40,442 nucleotides of DNA, taken from Caulobacteraceae bacterium. GTDB lineage: Bacteria > Pseudomonadota > Alphaproteobacteria > Caulobacterales > Caulobacteraceae. Each line of letters starts with the position of its first letter. The stretch's first letter is position 1. The position numbers and the translations under genes were made by a program. This document shows positions 17,778 to 25,570 of the stretch, piece by piece. Location: positions 1-40,442 of the forward strand of contig CANJLH010000029.1 in assembly GCA_947475415.1 (NCBI GenBank), read 5' to 3'. The notes under the pieces are model-generated. The model was not told where the DNA came from, made no database searches, and was given only the letters and a program-made list of their open reading frames with translations.

Positions 17778-18356
17778 TCAGTCCGGCCGCGGTGCTCGGC
17801 GGGGCTGGTCCAGCACCCGGCGCAGCATCGGCTCGAAGGCCTCCAGCGGCATGGAGTCGAAATCCGTCTCGAAGCTGTTCTGGTCGTAGAGGTGGCAGAA
17901 CGCGGCGGTGTGCTCGAAGTGCGGATGGCCGCGGAACTGCTCGCGCAGGTTACGGTCCCGCCCCAGGTGGTGGAAGTAGTAGTAGCCCTGGAAGATGGTG
18001 TGGTTGGCGACCATCCAGTGGTTGGCCTCGCTCACGTAGGGCTTGAGCATCGCCGCGGCCATGTCGGCGTGGTTCGACGGGCACATCAGGTCGCCGATGT
18101 CATGCAACAGGGCGCAGACCACGTATTCCTCGTCGCACCCGGCCCTGTACGCGCGGGTTGCGGTCTGCAAACAGTGCTCCAGCCGGTCGACGGCGAAGCC
18201 GCCGTCATCCGTCCCAAGCGCTCGCATCTGGACCAGGATGCGGTCGACATGGCCCGCCCGGAAGCGCTCGCCGCCGGCCACCGCGCGCCGCCAGTCCTCG
18301 ACCGTCGACTCCTCCATCGTTCGGAAGGTCGCCTTCTGGAAGACCTCGGCGTCCAT
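17778..18356 (-). CDS. HD-domain metalloprotein, PhnZ/TmpB-like
   Basis: HD-domain protein of 192 aa. The region RLEHCLQTATRAYRAGCDEE then ALLHDIGD (residues 58-89) closely follows the pattern of the mixed-valent diiron oxygenase PhnZ (LEHSLQ...ALLHDLGH) as I remember it. The six expected iron ligands are all present: H61, H85, D86, H96 (SNHADMAA), H119 (VANHTIFQ) and D158 (LYDQNSF). The Tyr and Glu that PhnZ carries just before the first His are Asp51 and Phe54 here, so it is not a phosphonate enzyme in the strict sense. It lies between the thiolase-like and acyl-CoA synthetase genes with gaps of 4 and 12 nt. It may be a diiron oxygenase of the lipid pathway or a phosphohydrolase. Confidence 0.85.
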   Translation of the reverse strand: MDAEVFQKATFRTMEESTVEDWRRAVAGGERFRAGHVDRILVQMRALGTDDGGFAVDRLEHCLQTATRAYRAGCDEEYVVCALLHDIGDLMCPSNHADMAAAMLKPYVSEANHWMVANHTIFQGYYYFHHLGRDRNLREQFRGHPHFEHTAAFCHLYDQNSFETDFDSMPLEAFEPMLRRVLDQPRRAPRPD

Positions 18357-18360
18357 CGGT

Positions 18361-19563
18361 TCAGTCCTTCACCAGCAGCATGGCGCCGGCCAGCGGTCCG
18401 CCTGCCGTGGAGGTTGCCACCACATGCAGGTCCTTCTTCACCTGACGATCGCCGCCGCGGCCCCAAAGCTGGGTGCAGGCCTCGTGCACCGCCCCATAGG
18501 CGTGCAGCCGCCCGGCCGAAAGCGCGCCGCCGCCAGTGTTGGTTGGCAGTTCGCCCTCCAAAGAAATCCGCTTGCCGCCCTCGATGAAGTCCTTGGCTTC
18601 ATAGAGACCGCAGAAGCCGAAGTTTTCCAGCCAGTTGATGGTGTGGAACGAGAAGCCGTCATACAGCTGGGCCATGTCCACGTCCTTGGGCTTAAGGTCG
18701 GTGCGGCTCCACATCATCTCGGCCACCTTCGGCTGCGCCTGGGTCGGCAGGCAGTCGAGTTGGCTCCAGGAGTTGCGGTACTGCATGCACGAGCCGACCG
18801 CCTCGATGCGCACCGGCGGATTGGGCCCGTCCTTGGCCACGTCCATGCGCGAGACGATGATCGCCGTGGCCCCGTCGATGGGCACGTCGCAGTCGTAGAT
18901 GCGCAAGGGGCCGGCGATTCGCGGCGAGTTCATGTAGTCGTCCAGGGTGATCGGCGTTCGGTAGATCGCCGCCGGGTTCAGCGAGGCGTTGCGGCGCTGG
19001 TTGATCGAGATCTGAGCGATCTGCTCGGGCTTAATCCCGGAGTTGTGGACGTACTTGTTGAAGAACAGCGACTGCTGCAGCGCCGCCGCGTAGTTCCAGT
19101 AGGGTCCGAACCAGGAGAAGCCGCCGCCGCCGCCGCCGCTCTGCCGCTGGCCCGGCTTGATCAGCGAATTGGCGAAAGCCGCCTTGCGCGCCGTCGCCTC
19201 GTACATGGTGCGGAACACCAGCACGTTGCGGCACAGGCCCGCGGCGATCGCGCCGATGGCGTTGAACACCGCCCCGTACTGACCGGGCGCCTCGCCGCCG
19301 CCCTCGTACCAGTTCAGTTTCAGCCGCAGTGCGTCCTGCAGGGCCGCGCAGCCCACCGGCGAGAAGCCGGACTGGTCGCCCTTGTCCCCCGGCCAGGTGG
19401 CGATGCCATCGATGTCGGCCCGGGTCAGGCCCGCGTCGCGGATCGCCTCCATGGCGGCGTGCACCGTCAACGTCAGGGCGGTGTCGGGCGAGCCGCGGCT
19501 GACCTTCGACTGGCCGACGCCGGTGATGGCGCAGTTCTTCTCGCCGTAGGTGCTGGCGCTCAT
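18361..19563 (-). CDS. Thiolase-superfamily protein (lipid-transfer/SCP-x like), no nucleophilic Cys
   Basis: Thiolase-fold protein of 400 aa of the SCP-x/lipid-transfer group. The N-terminus CAITGVGQSKVSRGSPDTAL and the domain pattern are typical. At the usual position of the nucleophilic Cys the sequence reads GGEAPGQYGAVFNAIGA, with no Cys. The C-terminal part shows AQLYDGFSFHTINWLENFG, then LPTNTGGGALSAGRLHAYGA, where a normal thiolase has GHPxGATG. This resembles thiolase-like subunits that work with a DUF35 partner (Ltp2/ChsH2 retro-aldolases, BbsB/BbsA). Such a DUF35 gene overlaps its start by 4 nt. A run of six glycines (near 19120) is encoded by a GCC-type triplet repeat and keeps the frame. 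Confidence 0.9.
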   Translation of the reverse strand: MSASTYGEKNCAITGVGQSKVSRGSPDTALTLTVHAAMEAIRDAGLTRADIDGIATWPGDKGDQSGFSPVGCAALQDALRLKLNWYEGGGEAPGQYGAVFNAIGAIAAGLCRNVLVFRTMYEATARKAAFANSLIKPGQRQSGGGGGGFSWFGPYWNYAAALQQSLFFNKYVHNSGIKPEQIAQISINQRRNASLNPAAIYRTPITLDDYMNSPRIAGPLRIYDCDVPIDGATAIIVSRMDVAKDGPNPPVRIEAVGSCMQYRNSWSQLDCLPTQAQPKVAEMMWSRTDLKPKDVDMAQLYDGFSFHTINWLENFGFCGLYEAKDFIEGGKRISLEGELPTNTGGGALSAGRLHAYGAVHEACTQLWGRGGDRQVKKDLHVVATSTAGGPLAGAMLLVKD

Positions 19564-20003
19564 CGGTTCGCCTCCGGCTCGAAGAAAGGGACGAACAGGT
19601 CTTCATGCTGCTCGAAGACCACCTTCACTGGCATGTCCATGGTGACGGTGTCGGGATCGCAGTTGACGATGTTGGTGACCAGCTGGACGTCATCCTGCTC
19701 GGCGATGCGCACGATGGCCAGCACGAACTTGTCCGGCAGGCCCGGCACCCACTGTTTGTAGTTGATCGTGAAGCTGGTGATGAACCCCTTGCCGGAGGTG
19801 GCCTCGGGCTCGACGTTGAGGCCCTCGCACTTCGGGCAGAACCGCACCGGCGGGTGGACGAAGTACTTGCAGTCCTGACAGCGGTAGATGTGCAGCCGGC
19901 CGTCGGCGCCGCCTTTCCAGTAGGCCTCGGAATCGTAGTCGACCACCGGCAGCGCTCGAGCCGGGGCGCCGGGCGGCGTGATCGTACTGGCTCCATTCGG
20001 CAT
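19560..20003 (-). CDS. DUF35 / Zn-ribbon OB-fold protein
   Basis: Protein of 147 aa with an N-terminal rubredoxin-like zinc ribbon (C42, C45, C56, C59; CQDC and CPKC) followed by an OB fold (about 65-140). This is the DUF35 family, whose members partner thiolase-like proteins and shape an acyl-CoA site. Its stop overlaps the start of the thiolase-like gene (ATGA), which supports a heterocomplex. It is the first gene of the minus-strand operon 20003-15006. The upstream region holds a possible TTGACA promoter element at 20136-20141. Confidence 0.92.
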   Translation of the reverse strand: MPNGASTITPPGAPARALPVVDYDSEAYWKGGADGRLHIYRCQDCKYFVHPPVRFCPKCEGLNVEPEATSGKGFITSFTINYKQWVPGLPDKFVLAIVRIAEQDDVQLVTNIVNCDPDTVTMDMPVKVVFEQHEDLFVPFFEPEANR

Positions 20004-20112
20004 TCGTGTTCCTCACTGTTGGGCGGTTGCTCGGCCGCCACGTCATCTTAGCCAGGGAAGCGGTGCGGCGGCGGTGCGTGGCGCCGGTCCCGACAGCATT
20101 GGGCTTTGTGTT

Positions 20113-20141
20113 AGTTGTTCGCCTATCCTGCCCCCTGTCAA
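20113..20141 (-). promoter_or_regulatory. Candidate promoter of the DUF35-thiolase operon
   Basis: Reading the minus strand, TTGACA (20141-20136) is a perfect -35 hexamer. A 17-nt spacer is followed by ACAACT, a weak -10. It lies about 110 nt upstream of the DUF35 start. Support is the -35 match alone. The 423-nt gap 20004-20426 otherwise holds no convincing gene. Confidence 0.3.
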
Positions 20142-20259
20142 CGCTTGCGCCATTTCGCAGACGGGCGAATCTCAAACGGATTGCAGCTGTTCGAGCATCA
20201 GTTTTGGCGGGTGAGCCGGTTGCGACCACGGGCTGGCCAGGGAGCTGGAGCGCGAAAGG

Positions 20260-20278
20260 ATCAACCGCGAGTGTTGAT
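20260..20278. promoter_or_regulatory. Inverted repeat ATCAAC-N7-GTTGAT
   Basis: A perfect 6-bp inverted repeat with a 7-nt spacer lies inside the gap between the divergent DUF35 operon and the amidohydrolase gene. It could be a regulator site for either direction. The only evidence is symmetry and position. Confidence 0.3.
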
Positions 20279-20388
20279 GGTCGGATCGTCTCTCGCTCCA
20301 CCGTGACCCTTCGCACCTCGCCGTGCGCCGGCGCATGGCTTCGGCTCTGGATGAGATTGACCTTGCGACGCATTTTCGATTTACATTC

Positions 20389-20403
20389 CTGACACAGCGT
20401 CAG
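20389..20403. promoter_or_regulatory. Inverted repeat CTGAC-ACAGC-GTCAG, candidate operator
   Basis: A perfect 5-bp inverted repeat lies 24-38 nt upstream of the amidohydrolase start. TTTACA (20380-20385) could be a -35 element, which would place the repeat between -35 and -10, a normal repressor position. The TGAC/GTCA arms resemble many TetR-type operators. The TetR gene at 22679 is about 2.3 kb away and is a possible binder, which is inference. Confidence 0.4.
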
Positions 20404-20426
20404 TTACGGCGCGCGGAGGACCGATC

Positions 20427-21749
20427 ATGGCCGCAATGAGCATGAATGAAATGGTGCTGGTGAGCGTGGATGACCACGTGATCGAACCGCCGGACGCCTT
20501 CATTCGTCACTATCCGGAAAAGCACAAGGCGAGCGCGCCGGTGATCGTCAGCGCCAACGGCGCCGACAAGTGGTCGTGGGACGGCCGTCTCTATCCTTCG
20601 ATCGGATTGAACGCCGTCGTCGGCCGGCCGCGCAGCGAATACGGCATGGAGCCGGCAGCCTACAGCCACATGCGCGAGGGCTGTTATGATGCCAAGGCCC
20701 GCATCGACGACATGAATGTCAACGGCGTGCTGGGCTCGCTCAATTTCCCCACCTTCCCGTCCTTCGCAGGCGGCGTCTTCTTCGAGAAGGCGAAGTCTAA
20801 TCCGCAGGCTGCGCTGCTGGCGGTGCGGGCCTACAATGACTGGCATGTCCATGATTGGTGCGGCGCTGCGCCGGGTCGTCTGATTCCGCTGGTCTGCCTG
20901 CCGCTCTGGGACATGGCCGCCACCCTGGAAGAAGTGACACGCATGGCCAAGCTAGGCGTCCATGCGGTGACATTCCCGGACAATCCTTCCCTTGTCGGCC
21001 TTCCCAGTTTGCATAACGAATACTGGGAGCCGCTGTGGGCCGCTTTCGTCGAACATGAGATGGTGGTGAACTGCCACATCGGCACTGGCGCCCGCGCGGC
21101 GCACGCCTCCGATGAATCACCCATCGACGCCTGGATCACCACCATGCCTATCTCCATCGTCAATTCGGCGGCGGACTGGCTGAACGGATCATTCTGGAAG
21201 CGCCATCCGAAGCTGCGCATGGCTTTGTCCGAGGGGGGAATCGGCTGGATTCCCTACTTCCTGGAGCGCGCCGACTTCACCTATGAGCACCATCACGAAT
21301 GGACGTTCACGGACTTCGGCGGCGAAAAGCCCTCCGACGTGTTCAACCGCCACATCATTACCTGCTTTATCGACGACAAGTTCGGACTCAAGAACCTTGA
21401 GTATATGAACGAGAGCATGATCACCTGGGAGTGCGACTACCCCCACTCCGACACTGTGTGGCCGAACTGCCCCGAGTATCTGTGGAACTGCGTCAAGGAT
21501 CTGCCTCGCCAAACCATCGACAAGGTGACCCACCTGAACGCCATGCAACAGTTCAACTATGACCCCTTCAGCCTGTTTGGCGGCCGGGAGAACTGCACTG
21601 TGGGCGCGCTGCGGGCCAAGGCTGCCAATGTGGACGTGAGCCCGCGTGTTGGCATGGGTGGGTTGTCAGCGGAAGGCGCGGCCGCCGGCGGCCCGGGTCG
21701 CCGACCGATCACCTCCGGTGAAATCAACAAGATGATGGCCAGGGCCTGA
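20427..21749 (+). CDS. Amidohydrolase family protein (COG2159)
   Basis: Metal-dependent TIM-barrel hydrolase or decarboxylase of the amidohydrolase-2 (ACMSD-like) family, 440 aa. The N-terminal VSVDDHVIEPPDAF carries the family's DxH-type metal segment. NCHIGTG in the middle and WECDYPHSDTVWP near residue 335 give the later metal His and Asp. The ATG at 20427 has GGAGG 7 nt upstream. The last 35 residues (Gly/Ala-rich, about 395-430) look like an unstructured tail. It is divergent from the DUF35-thiolase operon and probably works on a related substrate. Relatives are common in lipid and terpenoid catabolic clusters, but the reaction is unknown. Confidence 0.9.
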   Translation: MAAMSMNEMVLVSVDDHVIEPPDAFIRHYPEKHKASAPVIVSANGADKWSWDGRLYPSIGLNAVVGRPRSEYGMEPAAYSHMREGCYDAKARIDDMNVNGVLGSLNFPTFPSFAGGVFFEKAKSNPQAALLAVRAYNDWHVHDWCGAAPGRLIPLVCLPLWDMAATLEEVTRMAKLGVHAVTFPDNPSLVGLPSLHNEYWEPLWAAFVEHEMVVNCHIGTGARAAHASDESPIDAWITTMPISIVNSAADWLNGSFWKRHPKLRMALSEGGIGWIPYFLERADFTYEHHHEWTFTDFGGEKPSDVFNRHIITCFIDDKFGLKNLEYMNESMITWECDYPHSDTVWPNCPEYLWNCVKDLPRQTIDKVTHLNAMQQFNYDPFSLFGGRENCTVGALRAKAANVDVSPRVGMGGLSAEGAAAGGPGRRPITSGEINKMMARA

Positions 21750-21766
21750 CGCCAGGGTCAGGGCTA

Positions 21767-21868
21767 GACCCTTACCGGATCAGGTGGAATCACCTGATCC
21801 GGATAATAAGGGTCGGTCTTCAAATGTTTGAAGCGTGACGGGCGCCACAATCGGTATCCACTTGTGGC
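21767..21868. repeat. Three consecutive hairpins, alphaproteobacterial intergenic palindromic element
   Basis: Hairpin 1 has an outer stem GACCCTTA/TAAGGGTC (21767-21774 with 21807-21814). Its inner stem is 12 bp, CCGGATCAGGTG/CACCTGATCCGG, around a GAAT loop (21775-21802), with a four-base bulge on one side. Hairpin 2 is CTTCAAA-TG-TTTGAAG (21818-21833). Hairpin 3 is GCCACAA/TTGTGGC (21844-21868), enclosing CGGTATCCA. A GCTCTAA tail follows at 21875-21881. The combination of an ATCAGGTGGAATCACCTGAT palindrome, CGGTATCCACTT and GCTCTAA resembles dispersed intergenic repeats that I recall from rhizobial and related genomes. It lies between convergent genes, so it can also act in transcript ending. 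Confidence 0.65.
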
Positions 21869-21886
21869 TGTCGCGCTCTAAGAGAA

Positions 21887-21916
21887 CAGGGCGCGTCGGT
21901 TTCCCGGCGCGCCCTG
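21887..21916. terminator. Hairpin terminator between convergent genes
   Basis: A GC-rich 9-bp stem CAGGGCGCG/CGCGCCCTG (21887-21895 with 21908-21916) encloses a 12-nt loop. A short T-rich stretch follows on each strand (GTTTC on plus, TTCTCTT on minus). It lies directly before the stop end of the alpha/beta hydrolase gene, after the amidohydrolase gene, so it probably serves both convergent transcripts. Confidence 0.55.
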
Positions 21917-21919
21917 GTT

Positions 21920-22666
21920 TCATGTTCGCCGCGCCTCGAAGCGCAGGATTTCCGCCAGGCTATGGGGACGGGTGTTCATAACCTGGTGTCCGGCCTGGAC
22001 CTCGACGATCGCGCCCGCGCCGAAGCGCTCGGCGAACCGGCGCTGCCAAGGAACCGTCAGGATTCCGTCGTCCAGGCAGACCACATAGGTCGCCGGAATC
22101 TGCGGCGTCCGGCCATAGAGCCAGCCGCTTTCTCCCTGCGCCGCCGCTGGCCACGCGTCCTTGCCCAGGCGCGCCAGGAAGTCGGCGGTTTCCTCGGCGG
22201 TCATGTCATTGCAGAACATCGCGGCGAAGCGTTGGGAAACCTCCGTGGCCGCAGGATCCACCGGCCAGCCGACCTCCTGTGAGTTCGTTCCGTGTAAAGA
22301 GCTTCCCATCATTTGGCTCACGGTCTGGCCTGGAGCCGGGGCGCAACAGGAGACATAGACCGCGCGGCCGAACCGCTCGGGCGCGGCCGCCAACAGCGCC
22401 GGCAGCACGGTGCCGGCTTGGGAGTGACCGATCAGCAGGGCGTTCTCCACTCCTGCCGCGCGGACCTCCCTGCTGAGTTCGTCGACGATGGCGCCATAGG
22501 TGAGGGCGTGCGTGTCACGGGCGCGCTTGGCGCCGCAACCCGGTATGTCGAGGCATAGAATACGACCCACGTCCCCAGGACGCTGCGCCTGCAGCGCACG
22601 CACTGTGTCCTCCCAGACCCACCCCCCCTGGCCCCCCCCGTGGAGAAATACGTAGTCGCGCAGCAT
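21920..22666 (-). CDS. Alpha/beta hydrolase
   Basis: Esterase or lipase-like alpha/beta-hydrolase, 248 aa. The oxyanion segment FLHGGGQGGWVWE is at 7-19. The nucleophile elbow GHSQAG is at 80-85 (S82). A likely acid is in CLDDGILTVPWQ (about 199-200), and the catalytic His lies in QAGHQVMNTRPHSLAE near residue 227. There is no signal peptide. It starts 12 nt after the TetR stop, so the regulator and hydrolase are one operon. The substrate is unknown. Confidence 0.91.
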   Translation of the reverse strand: MLRDYVFLHGGGQGGWVWEDTVRALQAQRPGDVGRILCLDIPGCGAKRARDTHALTYGAIVDELSREVRAAGVENALLIGHSQAGTVLPALLAAAPERFGRAVYVSCCAPAPGQTVSQMMGSSLHGTNSQEVGWPVDPAATEVSQRFAAMFCNDMTAEETADFLARLGKDAWPAAAQGESGWLYGRTPQIPATYVVCLDDGILTVPWQRRFAERFGAGAIVEVQAGHQVMNTRPHSLAEILRFEARRT

Positions 22667-22678
22667 GTTGATCAGTTC

Positions 22679-23392
22679 CTATTCCCGATCGCTCGACACC
22701 GGCAGTTCGCCCGCGGAGGCTTCGCCGCCCGCCAGTGCGGCGATTATGAACGCCGCGGCATGAGAAATGCGCGCCATGGTCACATCCTCTGTGCCGATGC
22801 CCACGTCAGGCAGCCCGCTGATACGCTCCAGCATGGCCATCAGCGCGCTGGCGACGGACAGCGCGTGCAGGTCTTCGGGCAGGGCGCCCGCCGTTTGCCG
22901 ATCTCTAATGCGCGCTGCGATCAGTTGCAAGAGCGGCCGGACCGCGTGGCCCCGCGCTGCAGTGAAACGCGTGTCGCCTTCGTCGGAGGCCAGGTTGCGC
23001 ACTCGGAACACCGCCGCGTGCGCGCGCCAGTAGTCCAGATAGCTCTCCACAAAGGCTTGGGCGCGTTTGTAGGCGCTCCCCGGATCCCAGGGCTGGGAGA
23101 ATTCGGCCATGAATTCCGGAGTCGATTGGGAAACCTCGCCAGCGACGGCAAGCACAGCTTCGGCCACGTCCTGGAAATATAGGTAGAACGTCGAGGTGGA
23201 GGTGTTGGCGGCCTTGGCGATCTCCGCCACGCGCAGGTCACGCAACGGTGTGGTGTGAATCAGGTTGGCGGTGGCCGCTACAAGACGTCGGCGGGTCTGC
23301 AGACCCTTTGCGCCCATCGCCTGTCCGTTTTGGTTGGTGCGCGCCTTGGGCCGGCGGCTTCGGCTACGTATCGGGGTGGCGGCGTCTGTCAC
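22679..23392 (-). CDS. TetR-family transcriptional regulator
   Basis: Regulator of 237 aa with a basic N-terminal tail (about 1-30) before a TetR helix-turn-helix (about 33-80: RRRLVAATANLI, then LRVAEIAKAANTSTSTFYLY). An alpha-helical ligand-binding region makes up the rest. The GTG start at 23392 is supported by AAGGAGG 4-5 nt upstream. It is the first gene of a two-gene operon with the alpha/beta hydrolase. It may bind one of the inverted repeats near 20260 or 20389, but this is only a suggestion. Confidence 0.92.
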   Translation of the reverse strand: MTDAATPIRSRSRRPKARTNQNGQAMGAKGLQTRRRLVAATANLIHTTPLRDLRVAEIAKAANTSTSTFYLYFQDVAEAVLAVAGEVSQSTPEFMAEFSQPWDPGSAYKRAQAFVESYLDYWRAHAAVFRVRNLASDEGDTRFTAARGHAVRPLLQLIAARIRDRQTAGALPEDLHALSVASALMAMLERISGLPDVGIGTEDVTMARISHAAAFIIAALAGGEASAGELPVSSDRE

Positions 23393-23468
23393 CGGTCCTC
23401 CTTGGCTTGGAACCCGTAGCGCGATCTTACCGGTATGGCGCGATGGCGCCAGCCCGGCCGCACAGATG

Positions 23469-24641
23469 TCATGTGCCGGACGTCAACCGCTCGGTCAGCG
23501 CCTCCCACGGATCGGCGCGGCCCACGGGCGTGCGCCAGAAACTCGGCTGCTGTGCGGCCTCCATCGCTGCGGTGAAAGTCCGGCGCATGGCCTTGGTGTC
23601 AAAATTGAGCATCGCCCCGGTTTCCGATGTCTCCGGAACATCGGGTATGGCTGAGAAACTCAAGGGCAGGTTCTGGGCAGCGCAGAAGGTGGCCACGACG
23701 TTCAACGCCTGTCGGTACGAAACGCGTAGCATGGTCTCGAAGCTGCGGATCAAAACCGCTGAAAGCCCAAGGGCTGCGGCCCGCGGCGCGGGGTCCAGGA
23801 CGGTGTTGACCAGCACATAGACTCGGCCCTTGCGCATCCGTCGGCTAAGACCGCGCCATTGCAGCAGCGCTTCGGGCATCACGAACAGAGGCGCGGTCAC
23901 GCCGCCATCGACGTGAACCTCCTCGAAGTCTGCGCCATCGACAGTGGAGCGGAATCGCCTTGCCGGGAAGACGCCGGGCAGGCTCGCCGAAGCCACCAGC
24001 ACTTCTCGAAACATGTCGACCGCGTCGGCTCCGCCACGGGCGGCGATCTCGCCCATGTCCCAGATGCAGGGCTTTTGGCTATCCAGGTTGGTGGTGGCCA
24101 CCAGCAAACGCCGGCCCTTGGCGTGTTCGGCGGCGACCGCGTTCAGCAGAGCCTCGTCCACGAAGGGATGGATCAGCCGTTCCAGCGCTTCGGCGCGGAA
24201 CAGCGCCCCGTCCAGGTTCGCCGACACCCGCAGGATGTTCAGCGTGTTCGCGGCATGGCCGCCGGTATAGGCCTCGGTCAGGCGTTCGTCCCAGGCCGAG
24301 CCCAGGAAGGCGAAGGGCGCGATCAGGGCGCCGGTGGAGACGCCGGTCACCAGGGCGAATTCGGGCCGCCGCCCGGCCCTGGTCAATCCCACCAGCGCGC
24401 CGGCGCCGAAGGCGCCGCCGGCCGCGCCGCCGGAAATGGCCAACATGTTGAATTCCGGATTGCGCCAGCCCGCCTTGGGAATCGACAGCCTGTCGGCCGC
24501 GGCGGCCAAAGACGCGTCCACCTCCTCAAGGCTGAGGCGCACGCCGTCGAACCCCAGTGGCTGGGCGCGTGCGCCATCCGGCGGCGGCGGCCGCCGCCGT
24601 CCACGGGGCGGTCCCTGAAAGAAGTCCGGTGTCCGAGCCAT
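23469..24641 (-). CDS. Patatin-like phospholipase family protein
   Basis: Patatin-like acyl hydrolase of 390 aa. The oxyanion hole GGAAGG is at 71-76. The nucleophile motif GVSTG is at 100-104 (S102), and the dyad Asp is D245 in VHVDGG. A proline/arginine-rich stretch (about 10-30) precedes the catalytic domain. There is no clear signal peptide or lipobox. I chose the ATG at 24641 over the TTG one codon upstream. The gene stands alone, 76 nt from the TetR gene and 30 nt from the AIM24-like gene on the same strand. Confidence 0.92.
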   Translation of the reverse strand: MARTPDFFQGPPRGRRRPPPPDGARAQPLGFDGVRLSLEEVDASLAAAADRLSIPKAGWRNPEFNMLAISGGAAGGAFGAGALVGLTRAGRRPEFALVTGVSTGALIAPFAFLGSAWDERLTEAYTGGHAANTLNILRVSANLDGALFRAEALERLIHPFVDEALLNAVAAEHAKGRRLLVATTNLDSQKPCIWDMGEIAARGGADAVDMFREVLVASASLPGVFPARRFRSTVDGADFEEVHVDGGVTAPLFVMPEALLQWRGLSRRMRKGRVYVLVNTVLDPAPRAAALGLSAVLIRSFETMLRVSYRQALNVVATFCAAQNLPLSFSAIPDVPETSETGAMLNFDTKAMRRTFTAAMEAAQQPSFWRTPVGRADPWEALTERLTSGT

Positions 24642-24671
24642 CAACGACTTTCAGCTACAGCTTCTGCCAAC

Positions 24672-25502
24672 TCAATGGTTACCGCCCATGATGTCGCCAA
24701 GTCCGCCCAACAGCGATCCTTCGCCGCGGTTCTGACCGCCTGGACCGGCTGCGGCCATCATGCGCCCGGCCAAACGCGCAAAGGGCAGGGATTGAATCCA
24801 CACCTTCCCTGGGCCCGTAAGCCGGGCGAAGAACAGACCTTCGCCGCCGAAGATGACGCTCCTGACTCCGCCGGCCATAACCAGATCGAAGGCCACGCCA
24901 GGCGTGTAGGCGGCCAGGCAGCCGGTATCCACGTGCAACTGTTCGCCGGCCGCCAGGTCGCGTTCGACAATCGTGCCGCCCATCTGGACGAACACCCAGC
25001 CGTCGCCGTCCAGGCGCTGCATGATGAATCCCTCGCCACCGAACAGGCCGGTCATAACCTTGCGCTGGAAGTGCACTCCGATGGAAACACCCCGGGCGGC
25101 CGCCAGGAAACTGTCCTTCTGGCAGATAAGCTGACCGCCGACCTCGCCGAGGTTGAGCGGCAGGATCGCACCCGGCGTCGGGGCGGCGAATGCGACTCGT
25201 GCTTTGCCCTGGCCAGAGTGAGTAAACACGGTGGTGAACAGGCTCTCGCCAGTGATCAGCCGCTTACCGGCGCCCAGGAGCTTGCCCATGAAGCCGGCGC
25301 CCTCGCCGCCGGAGCCGTCCCCAAATACGGTGGTCATATCGATCGTGGCGTCCTTCCAGATCAGTGAACCCGCCTCGGCGATGGCGCTTTCGCCGGGGTC
25401 GAGTTCAATCTCCAGGAACTGCAACTCCTGGCCCTTGATCTCGAATTCGATGTCGTCGGTCACGCCGGCGCTGCGCTGGTGGGTCCACGGTCCCTGGGAC
25501 AT
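24672..25502 (-). CDS. AIM24 / TIGR00266 family protein
   Basis: Protein of 276 aa of the AIM24/TIGR00266 family, built of Gly-rich beta strands. Typical segments are FEIKGQELQFLEIELDPGES then EAGSLIWKD at the N-terminus, and GGEGFIMQRLDGDGWVFVQM and GGVRSVIFGGEGLFFARLTG further on. A glycine-rich tail ends the protein. GGAGAGAGACC before the ATG gives a good ribosome site. The molecular function of the family is unknown. It lies between the patatin and CoA transferase genes on the same strand. Confidence 0.9.
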   Translation of the reverse strand: MSQGPWTHQRSAGVTDDIEFEIKGQELQFLEIELDPGESAIAEAGSLIWKDATIDMTTVFGDGSGGEGAGFMGKLLGAGKRLITGESLFTTVFTHSGQGKARVAFAAPTPGAILPLNLGEVGGQLICQKDSFLAAARGVSIGVHFQRKVMTGLFGGEGFIMQRLDGDGWVFVQMGGTIVERDLAAGEQLHVDTGCLAAYTPGVAFDLVMAGGVRSVIFGGEGLFFARLTGPGKVWIQSLPFARLAGRMMAAAGPGGQNRGEGSLLGGLGDIMGGNH

Positions 25503-25570
25503 GGTCTCTCTCCGGTTGTCTCGGCATCAATCTAGGAAGTCGCCGCCAATCGCCAACCGCTGCGCCGTGG

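Noticed and set aside
19115..19140. GCC triplet run in the thiolase-like gene as a contraction/expansion frameshift
   Set aside because: It encodes six glycines in frame and the protein continues normally on both sides.
18043..19761. Long plus-strand open frame (572 codons) opposite the HD and thiolase-like genes
   Set aside because: It spans several real minus-strand genes with conserved motifs and has the composition of a shadow frame.
20006..20392. Open frame of 128 codons in the gap before the amidohydrolase
   Set aside because: No ribosome site, no family resemblance, and it covers the region expected to hold two divergent promoters.
23859..25367. Plus-strand open frame of 502 codons opposite the patatin and AIM24-like genes
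   Set aside because: Same reason: antisense to two recognisable genes, no domain, no ribosome site.
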